A DNA stretch of 64,000 bases, taken from positions 806,001 through 870,000 of the forward strand of contig CBDCGU010000003.1 of NCBI GenBank assembly GCA_965216945.1. Reading direction: 5' to 3'. The notes beneath the pieces were generated by a model that worked only from the letters and a program-made list of their open reading frames with translations, was not told the DNA's origin and did no database searches. The DNA is from DATHZQ01 sp965216945. GTDB lineage: Bacteria; Actinomycetota; Acidimicrobiia; Spongiisociales; UBA5794. This document shows positions 34,387-44,000 of the stretch, piece by piece (position 1 is the first letter of the stretch; each line of letters begins with the position of its first letter). The position numbers and the translations under genes were made by a program.

Positions 34387-37371
34387 CTATCCGGCTGGGC
34401 GCCACCAGGCTGCGTTCCACGTGTGCCAGCCATGCAGGCGGTTTGGTGCGATGCCAGCGATCCGGTCGGGCCAGTAGATGGCGTTGGTGCTCTGGCGGAG
34501 CACGAGTGGGTATACGAGGGCGTTGTCGGCAAGAACGGATTCCGCCTCTTGGAGGAGGTCGGCTCGGCGATCCAGATCGAACTCGGCGCGGGCCTGCTCG
34601 AGAAGGTCGACGTAGCGGTCGGCATCCGCGTCGAGCCCCGTCCAGTCGACGATCCCCTGTCCGGGGGCATAGGCTTGGAGGCCGTCGACGACGCTTCCTG
34701 GGCCGAGAGCACCAGCGAAGAGCCTGATCGCAAACAGGTCGAATTGCCGCTCGGGTAGCTGGGTTCCGAAGAAGTCGCCGTCGAACTGCGTCGTCGTGTC
34801 GATGCCTGCGGATGTGAGCTGCTCGGCGACGGCTTCTCCGATCGCGATTGTCGAATCGGCGTAGCTGCTGGTGTAGACCGCTTCGATGGGTTCGTCGAGA
34901 CCGGCGAGGAGCTCGCCGACACGCGCCGGGTCATCGTATGCCGTCCATGCGTCGTGGTCGTATCGGTCAAATGCCAGTCCAACGATGCTGTTCACAGACG
35001 GAGCGGGAAGCGTCTCGGCCAGTTGGTTTCGGTCGATCGCTGACAGAACGGCTTGGCGGTATTGCAGAAGGTCGTTGCGCGAGGCTGGATTGATGTCGAG
35101 TCTCTCGTGGGCCAGGTTGAAAATCACGACCTCGTAGAGGGTGTCGGCGGTGGTGCGAATCTCGAGGCCCTGCTCGTCGAGGTCGCCGTAGGAGGGAAGC
35201 TCATAGCTGTGCGCCAGAGAGCCGATCACCGCATCCAACTCGCGGGCCTTGATGAGGCGCCCCCCGGTGCCGGGGTCGGTGCCGCCGGGGAAGACGTGAA
35301 GCTCGATGCCGGCGAGGAACGGCAGAACGTCGCCGGTTGCCGGGTCGGTCTCCCAGTAGTCCGGGTTGCGTTCGAGCACGATGATGCTCGGCTGGGTGAG
35401 GCGAGCGGTGGGGATCTCGAAGGATACGAAGCGGAACGGACCAGCAGAAGGCCACAGACGCTCGTTCCAATCGTCGGGGAACGTGTCCGGGTTGATGATG
35501 TGTGCAGGCAGAACCCACTCGAACAACCGCTCATGGGCCACATCGGGCGTGGCCAACTGGAAGGTGACAGATCTACCGTCCACAGTCATCGAGTCGGAGT
35601 CGATGAGCCCGTGGACGCTCAAGTCGATCTCAGACTGGTCGACGTAGCGCATGATCAGCTCGTGGGTGAATGCCAGGTCGGCTCCGGTCACCGGCGTCCC
35701 GTCTTCCCAGACCGCCTCTTCGCGCACCGTGTATGTCATCGTCACGGTTCCATCGGCGGAAACCTCGAGACCCTCGCCCAGGCGGGGAATGCGCTCCACC
35801 AGCCAGGGAGTCAGTTCTCCGGTTGTGGCATCGAGCCGGAACGCTCCCGGAACAACGAGCCGGGCGATGTCGGCCGCATCAAACATGAACAACGGGTTGA
35901 GACTTGCGTCGACCCACTTGCCGTCGTGCGATTCGTATCCCTCGGCGACCAGCGCGTCGATCCCGAGCCGCACCCATCCGTCACCGGCCACGGCGGAAGG
36001 TTGCTCATCGCCTCTATCCGGTGCTTCCGAGTCCTCGATGGCTGCCAACGGCTCCATGCCAGGTCCGGGAGGGGAAACGAATACAGCTCCGAGACTGCCG
36101 CCTTCGATAGCCACTTCGGCGCCGACGGCAACGATTGTCGCTTCGTCGGACGCCATCGAATACGTGACCACGGAGGCATTCTCGATGGAGGTCGGATCGG
36201 TGAACTCGAGCCTCGTCCAATCTTCGCCGTCCGGTGAAATCCATGTGATGCGCCCGATGTCGGCCCCGAGAGACTGGGCACCCGCTACCACACTCCCTCT
36301 GGCGGTGATGACCACGTCGTGCATACGCGTCGGAAGCTCGTCTGCGCTGAACTCGTCACCCTTGGGTGTGTACCGTCGCCAGTCGAGACCGTTGTCCGAT
36401 GTCCACACCGCGCCCGAATCCCCTTCGAACCCGACCGCCAACCACAGCCCGTCACGTTCGGCGATGCTTGATACACCAGCGAAACCGTGCTCCTCGATTC
36501 GGGGAAGCAGAGTCGCGGACCAGGTCGCTCCGCCGTCCCTGGACATCCAGATGGCCGGTTCGCTCTCACCCTCGGCAATCTCGGAAATGCCGGCGACGTG
36601 AAGGACGCCGTCCACCACCACGATGTCACTCAGCGACGATGCCGCAAACTCAGGGACAACGACTTCCTGCCAGCGGCGTCCCGTATCCGTGACCCAGACC
36701 ACTCCGGTCTCGACCGCATCGGGGCCATCCCCCGTCCACCCGCTACCGGCTGCGACAAACCCGTCACCGTGGGAGGCCATCGCACGCGCAACCCGTCCCG
36801 CCATGTCGCCGGCCGCTTCGATCGCAGCCTCCTCCCAAGCGGTACCGTCCCCGCTGGTGTAGAAACGCACATCGGCGCCCGGGCCGAGCGCTGCCAGCGC
36901 CATCGAGGTGCCCGATTCGGCGATGGCCTGGAGGCTCACGCCCTGAAAGACCGTGGGATCGTCAGTGCGCGTCCACGCGATGCCGTCGTCGGACCTGACG
37001 ATGAAGCCGTTGCGTTGCTCCGCGCTACCGGCCTCATCGCCGATCGCGATGAATCCGCGAGATCCCCAGATGACACGCTGCAGTGTGAATGGCGACTCGG
37101 AGAGGTATACGGATTCCTGGGGAAGCCGCGCCCACGCCACAGGCGGATCCGCAGTATCGGGTTGAGGTGCGGCTGTTGATGTCGTTGTGGGAGCAGCCAC
37201 CGGAGCCGGGCCCCGGACCAGCCACATCACGGTTCCGACGATCAGAACCAGGGCGAATGCAGAGATGGCAGCAGCTAGCCCGGCCCAGCGACGGCGCACC
37301 GGAGGCAACGAAGTCTGGGCCGCTCGCTCGAGCTCGGCTCGAAGCTCTTCGAGATAGCGAATGCTGCTCAT
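34387..37371 (-). CDS. Membrane-anchored fusion: Asp-box beta-propeller plus ABC-type peptide-binding (SBP family 5) domain
   Basis: A 994-residue protein. Residues 1-29 are cytosolic (SIRYLEELRAELERAA), 30-53 a membrane helix, 55-80 a Thr/Pro linker. Then come at least six Asp-box (BNR) repeats of the form S/T-x-D-G-x-x-W, near residues 127, 172, 227, 277, 325 and 382, which make an extracellular beta-propeller. From about 480 to the end the chain matches the extracellular solute-binding protein family 5 (WEDGTPVTGADLAF at 555-568, ERNPDYWETDP, DLFAIRLFAG), normally a free lipoprotein of oligopeptide transporters. Its ATG overlaps the stop of the upstream sigma-factor gene (ATGA). It is best read as the membrane regulator or sensor of that sigma factor; no permease or ATPase genes are nearby. 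Confidence 0.82.
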   Translation of the reverse strand: MSSIRYLEELRAELERAAQTSLPPVRRRWAGLAAAISAFALVLIVGTVMWLVRGPAPVAAPTTTSTAAPQPDTADPPVAWARLPQESVYLSESPFTLQRVIWGSRGFIAIGDEAGSAEQRNGFIVRSDDGIAWTRTDDPTVFQGVSLQAIAESGTSMALAALGPGADVRFYTSGDGTAWEEAAIEAAGDMAGRVARAMASHGDGFVAAGSGWTGDGPDAVETGVVWVTDTGRRWQEVVVPEFAASSLSDIVVVDGVLHVAGISEIAEGESEPAIWMSRDGGATWSATLLPRIEEHGFAGVSSIAERDGLWLAVGFEGDSGAVWTSDNGLDWRRYTPKGDEFSADELPTRMHDVVITARGSVVAGAQSLGADIGRITWISPDGEDWTRLEFTDPTSIENASVVTYSMASDEATIVAVGAEVAIEGGSLGAVFVSPPGPGMEPLAAIEDSEAPDRGDEQPSAVAGDGWVRLGIDALVAEGYESHDGKWVDASLNPLFMFDAADIARLVVPGAFRLDATTGELTPWLVERIPRLGEGLEVSADGTVTMTYTVREEAVWEDGTPVTGADLAFTHELIMRYVDQSEIDLSVHGLIDSDSMTVDGRSVTFQLATPDVAHERLFEWVLPAHIINPDTFPDDWNERLWPSAGPFRFVSFEIPTARLTQPSIIVLERNPDYWETDPATGDVLPFLAGIELHVFPGGTDPGTGGRLIKARELDAVIGSLAHSYELPSYGDLDEQGLEIRTTADTLYEVVIFNLAHERLDINPASRNDLLQYRQAVLSAIDRNQLAETLPAPSVNSIVGLAFDRYDHDAWTAYDDPARVGELLAGLDEPIEAVYTSSYADSTIAIGEAVAEQLTSAGIDTTTQFDGDFFGTQLPERQFDLFAIRLFAGALGPGSVVDGLQAYAPGQGIVDWTGLDADADRYVDLLEQARAEFDLDRRADLLQEAESVLADNALVYPLVLRQSTNAIYWPDRIAGIAPNRLHGWHTWNAAWWRPAG

Positions 37372-37895
37372 ACGCGAGCCTCCATCGCATCCGCCAACTT
37401 TCTGAGCGCCCGATGCACACGCACGCGGGCGGCACCCTCCGAGCAGCCCAACCGTTCCCCGACCTCCTTGAAGGACCGGTCGTCAATGACGCGGAGTTGC
37501 ACCGCATCACGCTCGAACGCCGACAACTGCTTCAACGCAGCCACCAACTCGGCTCGGAAGGCATGGGCGTCGACCATCTCCTCGATACGTTCCAGCGAGT
37601 CGTTCCCCAACTGCGGAATCTGGACACCGAGACGCTTCACCGCACGAAACTCGATCCTACGACGGCGCCGGTACCTGCCCAGCTCCCGTTTGGCGATACC
37701 GAACAGCCACGCGACCGGTGTACCGTGCCCGGCGCGGTAGCTACCACGACGCAACCACGCTGCGGCAAAGGTCTCAGCGACCAAGTCCGCCGAGACATGA
37801 GGATCCCAGGTTCGTCGGTAGAAGTAGGCAAGGATCTCCTCGGACGAGCGCTCATACATCTCCGAGAATGCGACCAGGTCATCAGGCCATGCCAT
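37368..37895 (-). CDS. RNA polymerase ECF-type sigma factor
   Basis: A 175-residue group IV sigma factor. Region 2: FSEMYERSSEEILAYFYRRTWDPHVSADLVAETFAAAWLRRGSY ... PVAWLFGIAKREL; region 4: LSAFERDAVQLRVIDDRSFKEVGERLGCSEGAARVRVHRALRKL, with the recognition helix CSEGAARVRVHR. Start at the ATG giving MAWPDDLV; GGAGG lies 14 nt upstream. The stop overlaps the start of the fusion-sensor gene by 4 bp, so the pair is translationally coupled. Confidence 0.9.
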   Translation of the reverse strand: MAWPDDLVAFSEMYERSSEEILAYFYRRTWDPHVSADLVAETFAAAWLRRGSYRAGHGTPVAWLFGIAKRELGRYRRRRRIEFRAVKRLGVQIPQLGNDSLERIEEMVDAHAFRAELVAALKQLSAFERDAVQLRVIDDRSFKEVGERLGCSEGAARVRVHRALRKLADAMEARV

Positions 37896-38659
37896 GGGCA
37901 ACCCCGGCGTCCCTCCGCTCGCCCGTCACAACACCTCCTCCCCAATACTCACCACAACCGGCCGAACTTGTTACACGTCCCCGACGCAGTATCTGCAGAG
38001 TACGCCAAGTCGGGGGTCGGCTCGTGCTGGGACTGGCGGGACGCGCAGATTGCTGGTCGTCCTGGCAGTGACTCGACCAACTACCGGTGAGCGTCGATCG
38101 AGCCGGACGTGACGATGAGGCACGCAGCCGCGCCGAACAGGCTCAGCGACCGCACGATGCGAGCTCAGTTTCATGCCTCGCAAGGTCAGACTTGTATCGA
38201 GACTTCGCACGCATTCTCTCGAAGACGGCCACCGTGACGTCCCCTCAGGTCACTTGTTGGGCAACCTAGCGAAAGTGCTCTAGGAGACAAGGGGCCGAGT
38301 GCGTCTTGCTACTGGTGAATCCCAGCGGAGGTCACCGGCCTGCGTCGAGCCGGTGGTGGGGCCTTATGGCCGAAGTGTCGTGCAGGTTGCGCGGCGGCGG
38401 TGAGGTGTGGTCGGCGGCTTCGGTGGCAGGTGGTTTGCCGAAAGTGTTGCGACGGTTGCCGACAAGGCTGGTGAGTTCGTCGAAGACGGCGGCAAGGTCG
38501 TTCGAGGTAGGGGCAGGCATCGCCTTGTACTTCGGTGAGGTATGGAAGGCGTGGAGGTGTCCACGGCATCGCTAGACAGCGCACCCAGCTCGGCCTTGGG
38601 GGGCTCAGAACCCATCCGATTTGTGCTTCTCGCCCGGGAGCCCTTGAGCCTCAATGCTC
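37896..38659. other. Non-coding or degraded flank to the left of the genomic island
   Basis: Roughly 760 bp without a convincing gene. It should hold the promoter of the sigma-factor operon (right of 37895). Overlapping short frames around 38306-38654 on both strands have low-complexity translations; one minus-strand frame (38332-38520, PAPTSNDLAAVFDELTSLVGNRRNT) looks marginally protein-like but lacks a ribosome site and known relatives. The stretch ends at the left attachment repeat. Confidence 0.45.
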
Positions 38660-38704
38660 TGGAGCTGGCGGCGGGACTCGAACCCGCGACCTGCTGATTA
38701 CAAA
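38660..38704 (-). repeat. Left attachment site: 3' fragment of tRNA-Thr (45-bp direct repeat)
   Basis: These 45 bp are identical to 55655-55699, which is the 3' part of the intact tRNA-Thr(TGT) gene from the first base of the anticodon loop through CCA. No 5' half of a tRNA follows. It is therefore the tRNA end displaced when an element integrated by recombination at the anticodon loop, and marks the left boundary of the island. Confidence 0.92.
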
Positions 38705-38860
38705 GAATCTCAGGCCGAGCGCTGTGCTAACCGTTGCGAGTCAAGCGATTCCAAGGGTCAGCCGGAAGCGTGAGAGGCATAGTTATCAGTTCAGCAACGA
38801 TGCGTTCGAGTCGGATACGAAAGACCCCTTGCCGAGCTCACCGGGGATCCCATCATCCGA

Positions 38861-39424
38861 TCACGCATCGGCGTGAACTCCCGGGGGCAATCCCCTCGAG
38901 GCGAGCTCCACTACATCGGATTCCTCGGGTCGAGCCCAGAAGAGGCCCAAACGGATCCGAAGCAGCCGTCGTCCCTCGGGGGTCATCGCGGCGACTCGCA
39001 ACGATTTCGCCTCAGAGACCTCCAGTCTGACCGACATGATCCTTTCAAGATCCGCGGCTCTAAGGCGATGGTCGCTATAGGTGATCACGTCCTCGAGTTC
39101 CTCCAAGGCGTGAACCTTGATTACATACTTCCCGCCTTCTGTCGGCTCGCCGAAGTAGGCAGGCCGTTCATCCTCACCGACAGAGGGAGTTGATACGACC
39201 GGAGCTACGGCGATGTATTTCCCCTGCTCCATCGTGCAACAGTGAGACACAACGAGATGGTGGCGGCTCTGGTTCATACCGAAGACGGCGTCTGCACCAT
39301 CGTCCGAGGCATTCGGATACTTGGTCACCCGAAACGGTATCTCGAGTCGCGGCGCATGGAGTGGGCCAAGCAAGTCGCCCTGTCGAAGATCGGCGTCTGG
39401 TGTCGGAGGCGTCGGTTCCCACAC
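38861..39424 (-). CDS. Hypothetical protein of a TIGR04255-associated cassette
   Basis: A 187-residue protein beginning MWEPTPPTPDADLRQGDLL. It has LVVSHCCTMEQGK in its first third, which resembles the 'SHxC(D)' segment of a widespread, uncharacterised family whose members start with a 'QGDL' motif and carry a conserved Ser-[HQ]-x-Cys-[DT] (possibly a metal or catalytic site). The remainder is alpha/beta without membrane segments. It is the third gene of a minus-strand cassette (7 bp after the preceding gene). Base composition is less GC-rich than the chromosome. Function unknown. Confidence 0.7.
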   Translation of the reverse strand: MWEPTPPTPDADLRQGDLLGPLHAPRLEIPFRVTKYPNASDDGADAVFGMNQSRHHLVVSHCCTMEQGKYIAVAPVVSTPSVGEDERPAYFGEPTEGGKYVIKVHALEELEDVITYSDHRLRAADLERIMSVRLEVSEAKSLRVAAMTPEGRRLLRIRLGLFWARPEESDVVELASRGLPPGVHADA

Positions 39425-39431
39425 ATGAGCC

Positions 39432-39920
39432 TCAGTCGTCGTCGAGCTCTGGAATCAACTCGTCGATACGTATTCCTCGCGCGAGGCCCGCGATCGAGGC
39501 CAAGTCAGAGTCCGACACGGCCTCCGGGCTCGGGCGCACCTCATCATCGTCCGCGAGCGTCGTGCTCCACGGCTTCAACAGCTCCCGCAACGCGTCGAGA
39601 GCGCGATGCACAACCGTGGGCTCCAACTGCGTATGCAGAGCCTGTGCGATCAGTGGGTTGGGCGCCGACAGGTTGCAGCTGCGCATGGCAATCCGCGGAA
39701 GAACCATCGCCCAAGTCGGTGACTCCACGCGGGATCGCCATGTGTCAGCAAGCTCGACAACGAGGGCGATCTCAGACTCAGTCGCGTAGGACGCGGTTAC
39801 GTCCGACACCAACATCCAATCTGACGGCAGATTGCGCGAGAGCACATCGTCGGTTTCGCCCAACACCGGGCTCTCACGCCCGTGAGCGGCAAGTCGTTGA
39901 TACTCAGTCCTTGTTGACAT
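39432..39920 (-). CDS. Hypothetical protein of a TIGR04255-associated cassette
   Basis: A 162-residue soluble protein starting MSTRTEYQRLAAHGRE. The central part DWMLVSDVTASYATESEIALVVELADTWRSRV and the helix PLIAQALHTQLEPTVVHRALDALRELLKPW are clearly protein-like, but I do not recognise the family. The start lies 17 bp inside the end of the TIGR04255-type gene, so the two are translationally coupled. Role unknown; shared operon suggests one complex or pathway. Confidence 0.65.
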   Translation of the reverse strand: MSTRTEYQRLAAHGRESPVLGETDDVLSRNLPSDWMLVSDVTASYATESEIALVVELADTWRSRVESPTWAMVLPRIAMRSCNLSAPNPLIAQALHTQLEPTVVHRALDALRELLKPWSTTLADDDEVRPSPEAVSDSDLASIAGLARGIRIDELIPELDDD

Positions 39921-40710
39921 GCTCCACCTCGCGGAATTGCTTGCGCAGACTGTCCTCAATGATCCCCTCAAACGCTGAACGCTCAATGTCCCGAACATCG
40001 TCCACATGAAACCAGAGCTCGCCAAACGCAAGCCCTTCGTTTCCGTACTCCCGGAAGACATCGATGTCGAGGATGAACGTAGCGTGCGTAGCGGCATCAT
40101 CGTCGACGCTGGCAAGGATCAGATTCGTCCGGGTGCCGTGCTCGTCAGGCACGACGCCGCCCGTGCGGATGAACAAGTCCGAGACCCTGATTGGCAGATT
40201 GGCGGGCGTCAGGGGTCCAACGCGGAAGTAGTGCGCCAACTCCAGTACCTCGCCCTCGATGACGATCCTGTTGATGTACCTCATGCCGATGCGCTGTATC
40301 GGCCGTTCTCCTGTGACTTCGATATAGGCATCAAGTGCGTCGCCGATCCTGCGCCTGAAGTCAGGCCAGCCCTCGTACGAGCGAAGTACGTGCACCGATA
40401 GGGACGACTCCCCGATTGTGACCAATCGATCCGAGGTCTCCGATGAGAAGACAACCCTCGGCGGCGGTTGCCGAACTGACATCCTCGGTGGCTTGCCCTC
40501 AGTGCTCGCCATTTCCACTGCAGTCTGTATTTGCTGCCGAGGTTCGCCTGGATACGTACTACGGACGAGCTGGTGGAATGCGGGGGGTGCGCCGAGACCC
40601 CACTCGCCGGCCGCAATGAACCGGATCTCGCATAAGGCCTCCTGGATCGGGGGATCGTCATACACACGACGAATCAACCGCTCGCCGATTGGTGCTCCTC
40701 CGATCGCCAC
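39904..40710 (-). CDS. TIGR04255-family protein
   Basis: About 268 residues from the GTG at 40710. The beginning RRVYDDPPIQEALCEIRF is the hallmark of the sporadically distributed TIGR04255 family (YxxPPIxEAxxEIRF). Further family-like stretches are ERPIQRIGMRYINRIVI and the C-terminal NEGLAFGELWFHVDDVRDIERSAFEGIIEDSLRKQF, ending with the typical short helix after the last strand. The start is uncertain, since no clear ribosome site is visible and the frame extends to 40869. Members are usually on mobile or defence-rich DNA with unknown function; here it heads a three-gene operon. Confidence 0.8.
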   Translation of the reverse strand: MAIGGAPIGERLIRRVYDDPPIQEALCEIRFIAAGEWGLGAPPAFHQLVRSTYPGEPRQQIQTAVEMASTEGKPPRMSVRQPPPRVVFSSETSDRLVTIGESSLSVHVLRSYEGWPDFRRRIGDALDAYIEVTGERPIQRIGMRYINRIVIEGEVLELAHYFRVGPLTPANLPIRVSDLFIRTGGVVPDEHGTRTNLILASVDDDAATHATFILDIDVFREYGNEGLAFGELWFHVDDVRDIERSAFEGIIEDSLRKQFREVEHVNKD

Positions 40711-41089
40711 GCTCAGGAGACTACTCACCGTGGCTTCGAATGCGAGCCACGTCGTGCCGTCCCTTGCGTCCGTCCACCTCCGTCTGGAACGGCGTCCTGC
40801 GTGTCGGCACGACCCGCTCAAAGAATTCCCTATGGCCCTCCACACTCGGCTTGCGGCTCCTGTCATCAAGTCGATCGGGTTGTCACCGACGGCTGCGAAG
40901 TGCTCGAGGTGTGGCCGGGCGGCTTGATCTCCTCGCCCACGTCATCGTCCTGCTCGGCGACTCGCGGGTGGCGATTGACTTCTGGAGCGGATTTGTGGAA
41001 CGGATCAATGCCTCCTCGTCACCGGCGACTGCTCGACGTGGCCTCGTCCATGAGCCGTCACGAGAGCGCTGCCTCGGAGACGACGTCGA
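40711..41089. other. Region between hsdR and the TIGR04255 cassette
   Basis: About 380 bp. It should contain the promoter for the minus-strand cassette, and the 5' part of the TIGR04255 frame may begin within it (open to 40869). A plus-strand frame has a short protein-like stretch (LLAHVIVLLGDSRVAIDFW, about 40925-40985) but is open only within a low-quality context. No gene is called. Confidence 0.4.
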
Positions 41090-44000
41090 TCATGCTGCAA
41101 ACTCGTACACACTGACACCGTCACCTTGGTACTTCTCGAAGACGTGTTCGTAGACCCTTGAGCATTTGTCGGCGTAGAGGCGGCGGTCGTAGATGGTGGG
41201 GAGTTCGTCGAGTTCGTCTTGGATGCAGACCTCGACTCGGGCTCTGGTGACTTGGCGCTTCTTCCAGTCGAGGACGAGGAGCTCGTCCTTCAGCTTCTCG
41301 ATGAGGTCTTTGGCGATGCGCTTGACGTCGGCTGCTTGTGACTTGGTCAGCGTCGGTTCGGGCTTGGTCAGCAGGTCGAAGATCGCCAGCTCCTCCTCGC
41401 TGAGGCCCTCACGGACGTGACGCTGCTCCTCGTCCGACAGTGACGCCGCCATCTTCTTGAGCTCCTCGAAGAAGGCTTCGATGTTGAGGGTGCCGTCGTT
41501 GTAGCGGTCGATGACCTCTTGCAGCTTCTCTTGGTAGTCGATGCGGGTTGGGTTGAGACGAGCGAGCCGGTCGACCTGCCGTTCCAGCGAGGCTCGCATC
41601 TGCTGCGCTGCTGTGTTCTTGCGGCCGGCGCCGAACAGCTCCGTCAGGGCCTCGAAGGCGATCTCGGCCAGGTTGACCCGCTCCACCTTGGCGATGTCAA
41701 CCTCGTGTGCCCCGATCGACTCCTCCAACAACTGCTCGACCGAGCCCATCACACCAGAGATATCGGGCGTGCCGATGTGCGAGCGGATCTTCTGCGCCAG
41801 CCGGACGACCACAGTCATCAGCGGCTGTGCCTCGGTAGCTGCCTCGTGGGGCTTGACCGCTTTCCACTGGCGGGCTGCCGCATCGGCCTTCCGTAGGAAC
41901 TCCCGCCGCACCTCGTCGTTCACCAGCAACGCATCCGCCGCCCCGGACAGCCACGCCACCCAATCGAAGCCCTTGACTCCGAGCCCGGCGTCCAGGTCCA
42001 CCCCGTAGCCGGCAACGAACGACAACAGCTCGTCGAGCATTGCCCGCAGCTCGGCTGCCTGCTCCTCCTTCGGGGCCACCGGAAGGTCCCCCTCGCCCAC
42101 TCCACCGCCGGAGGCCGATCCGTAGATCGCCAGGGCCTCTTGCAGGTTCCGGAACACGCCGATGTAGTCGATGATCTCCCCGGCCGCTTTGCCCTGTGCC
42201 ACTCGGTTGGCTCGGGCGATGGTCTGCATCAGGGTGTGGTTGCGCATCGGCTTGTCGAGGTAGATCGTCGACGTCGCCGGGGCATCGAACCCGGTGAGCC
42301 ACATGGCGCACACGAACACGATCCGCAGCGGGTCGTCGGGTTCCTTGAACTTCACATCCAGCCGTTCGGTCGCCAGGCGTTGGCGATGCGGCAACATGTC
42401 CACGCCCTTCGCCTTCATCTCGGCGATCTCGTTCTGCGACCCCGACACCACCACCGCCATGTCCGTGGCAGCCAGCCAGGCGTAGTGCTCCTCCAGCGCC
42501 TGCCGCCGCTCCCCGGACGCCGCCTCCACGTCCGCACCCAGCCGCTCCAACGCCGCCGCCCACTTCACCTGCACCCGGTCGTACGTCTTCACGGCGGTGG
42601 CCTTGTCGATGGACACCACCATCGCCTTGCCCTGATGTCCCCGGTTGATGAAGTGGTCCACCAGATCGGCGGCGACGGTGTCGAGGCGGTCCTCGTCGGT
42701 GATCAGGTGGTACTCCCGGGCGAACTCCCGAGCCAGCCGCTGTTCCTGGTCCTCGTCCAGTTCGGCGTCCTCCAAGATGCGCTGCATGTCCTCGTTGAGC
42801 GCCGTGTTCTCCAGCACCACCTCCGGCGACCGGTTCTCGTAGTACAACGGCACCGTGGCGTTGTCCTCGATCGACTGGCGGAAGTTGTAGATCGACACGT
42901 AGTCGCCGAACACGTCCCGGGTGCGTTCCTCCCCGGCGATCAACGGGGTCCCGGTGAACGCCAGGAACGCAGCGTTGGGGAGGGCGTTGCGCATGTTCAA
43001 CGCCAGCGTGTCGTACTGGGTGCGGTGCGCCTCGTCGGCGATGATGATGATGTCGTCCCGCTCCGACAACGTCGGGTAGGTCTCCCCGGTGGGGGTGCGG
43101 AACTTGTGGATCAACGTGAACACGTAGCGGTGGTCCTCGGTCAACAGCCGCTTCAGGTGCTCCCCGTCCTGGGCCTGGGCCTCGTCCTCGGTGACCGCCC
43201 CCGCAGAGGCGAAGTTCGTGTAGATCTGGTCGTCGAGGTCGGTGCGGTCGGTGACGATCACGAACGTGTACGTGCCGCCCAGCTTCCGTAGCGCCTTCTG
43301 CGAGAAGAAGATCATCGAGAAGCTCTTCCCCGATCCTTGCGTGTGCCAGAACACCCCCAACCGGCCGTCGTTCAGGTGGATGTTGCTCAGGCTGTCCAGT
43401 GCATGGTTGACCCCGAGGTACTGGTGGTTCTTGGCCAGGATCTTGATCAACCCGCCCGGCGCCTCCTGGAACAACGTGAAGTTCTCCACGATGTCCATCA
43501 GCCGGCCCGGTGCACACACTCCCCGCAGCGCCGTCTCGATCGACGTGTCGGGCGGCTCCTCCTCGCTCGACACCCGCTTCCACTCCCCGAAGTGATCCCA
43601 CGGCGCCGAGAACGACCCGACCCGGGTGTCGCCGCCGTTGGAGATGATGGCGACTCCGTTGAACCAGAACAGGGATGGGATCGTGTCCTTGTAGTCGGTA
43701 AGATTGCCGGTGTAGCCGTGTTCGACTTCGACGTGCGGGGCCTTCAGTTCGATGAATAGCAGCGGGATGCCGTTGATGAACCCGAGAACATCCGGGATCC
43801 GGCTGAACAGCTCACCGGCGATCTTGAGCTGACGCACGGCCAGGAAGTCGTTGCCCACCGGGTCGTCCCAATCGACGTAGCTGACGTTGACTGCCTCGAT
43901 GCGGCCGTCGCTGGACTCGACCGTGACCGAAGCGCCGTCCTTCAGCAGCCGGTAGACCTCCTGGTTGTTGCGCACCGGATTCCCCGGCGGCCGGGTACGG

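Noticed and set aside
38332..38520. Short minus-strand frame (62 codons) left of the attachment site
   Set aside because: Start of the translation looks protein-like, but there is no ribosome site, no family resemblance, and the rest is Pro/His/Arg-rich.
41697..43601. A minus-strand open frame of about 630 codons inside hsdR
   Set aside because: It is another frame of hsdR with low-complexity Gly/Arg translation; hsdR motifs lie in the other frame throughout.
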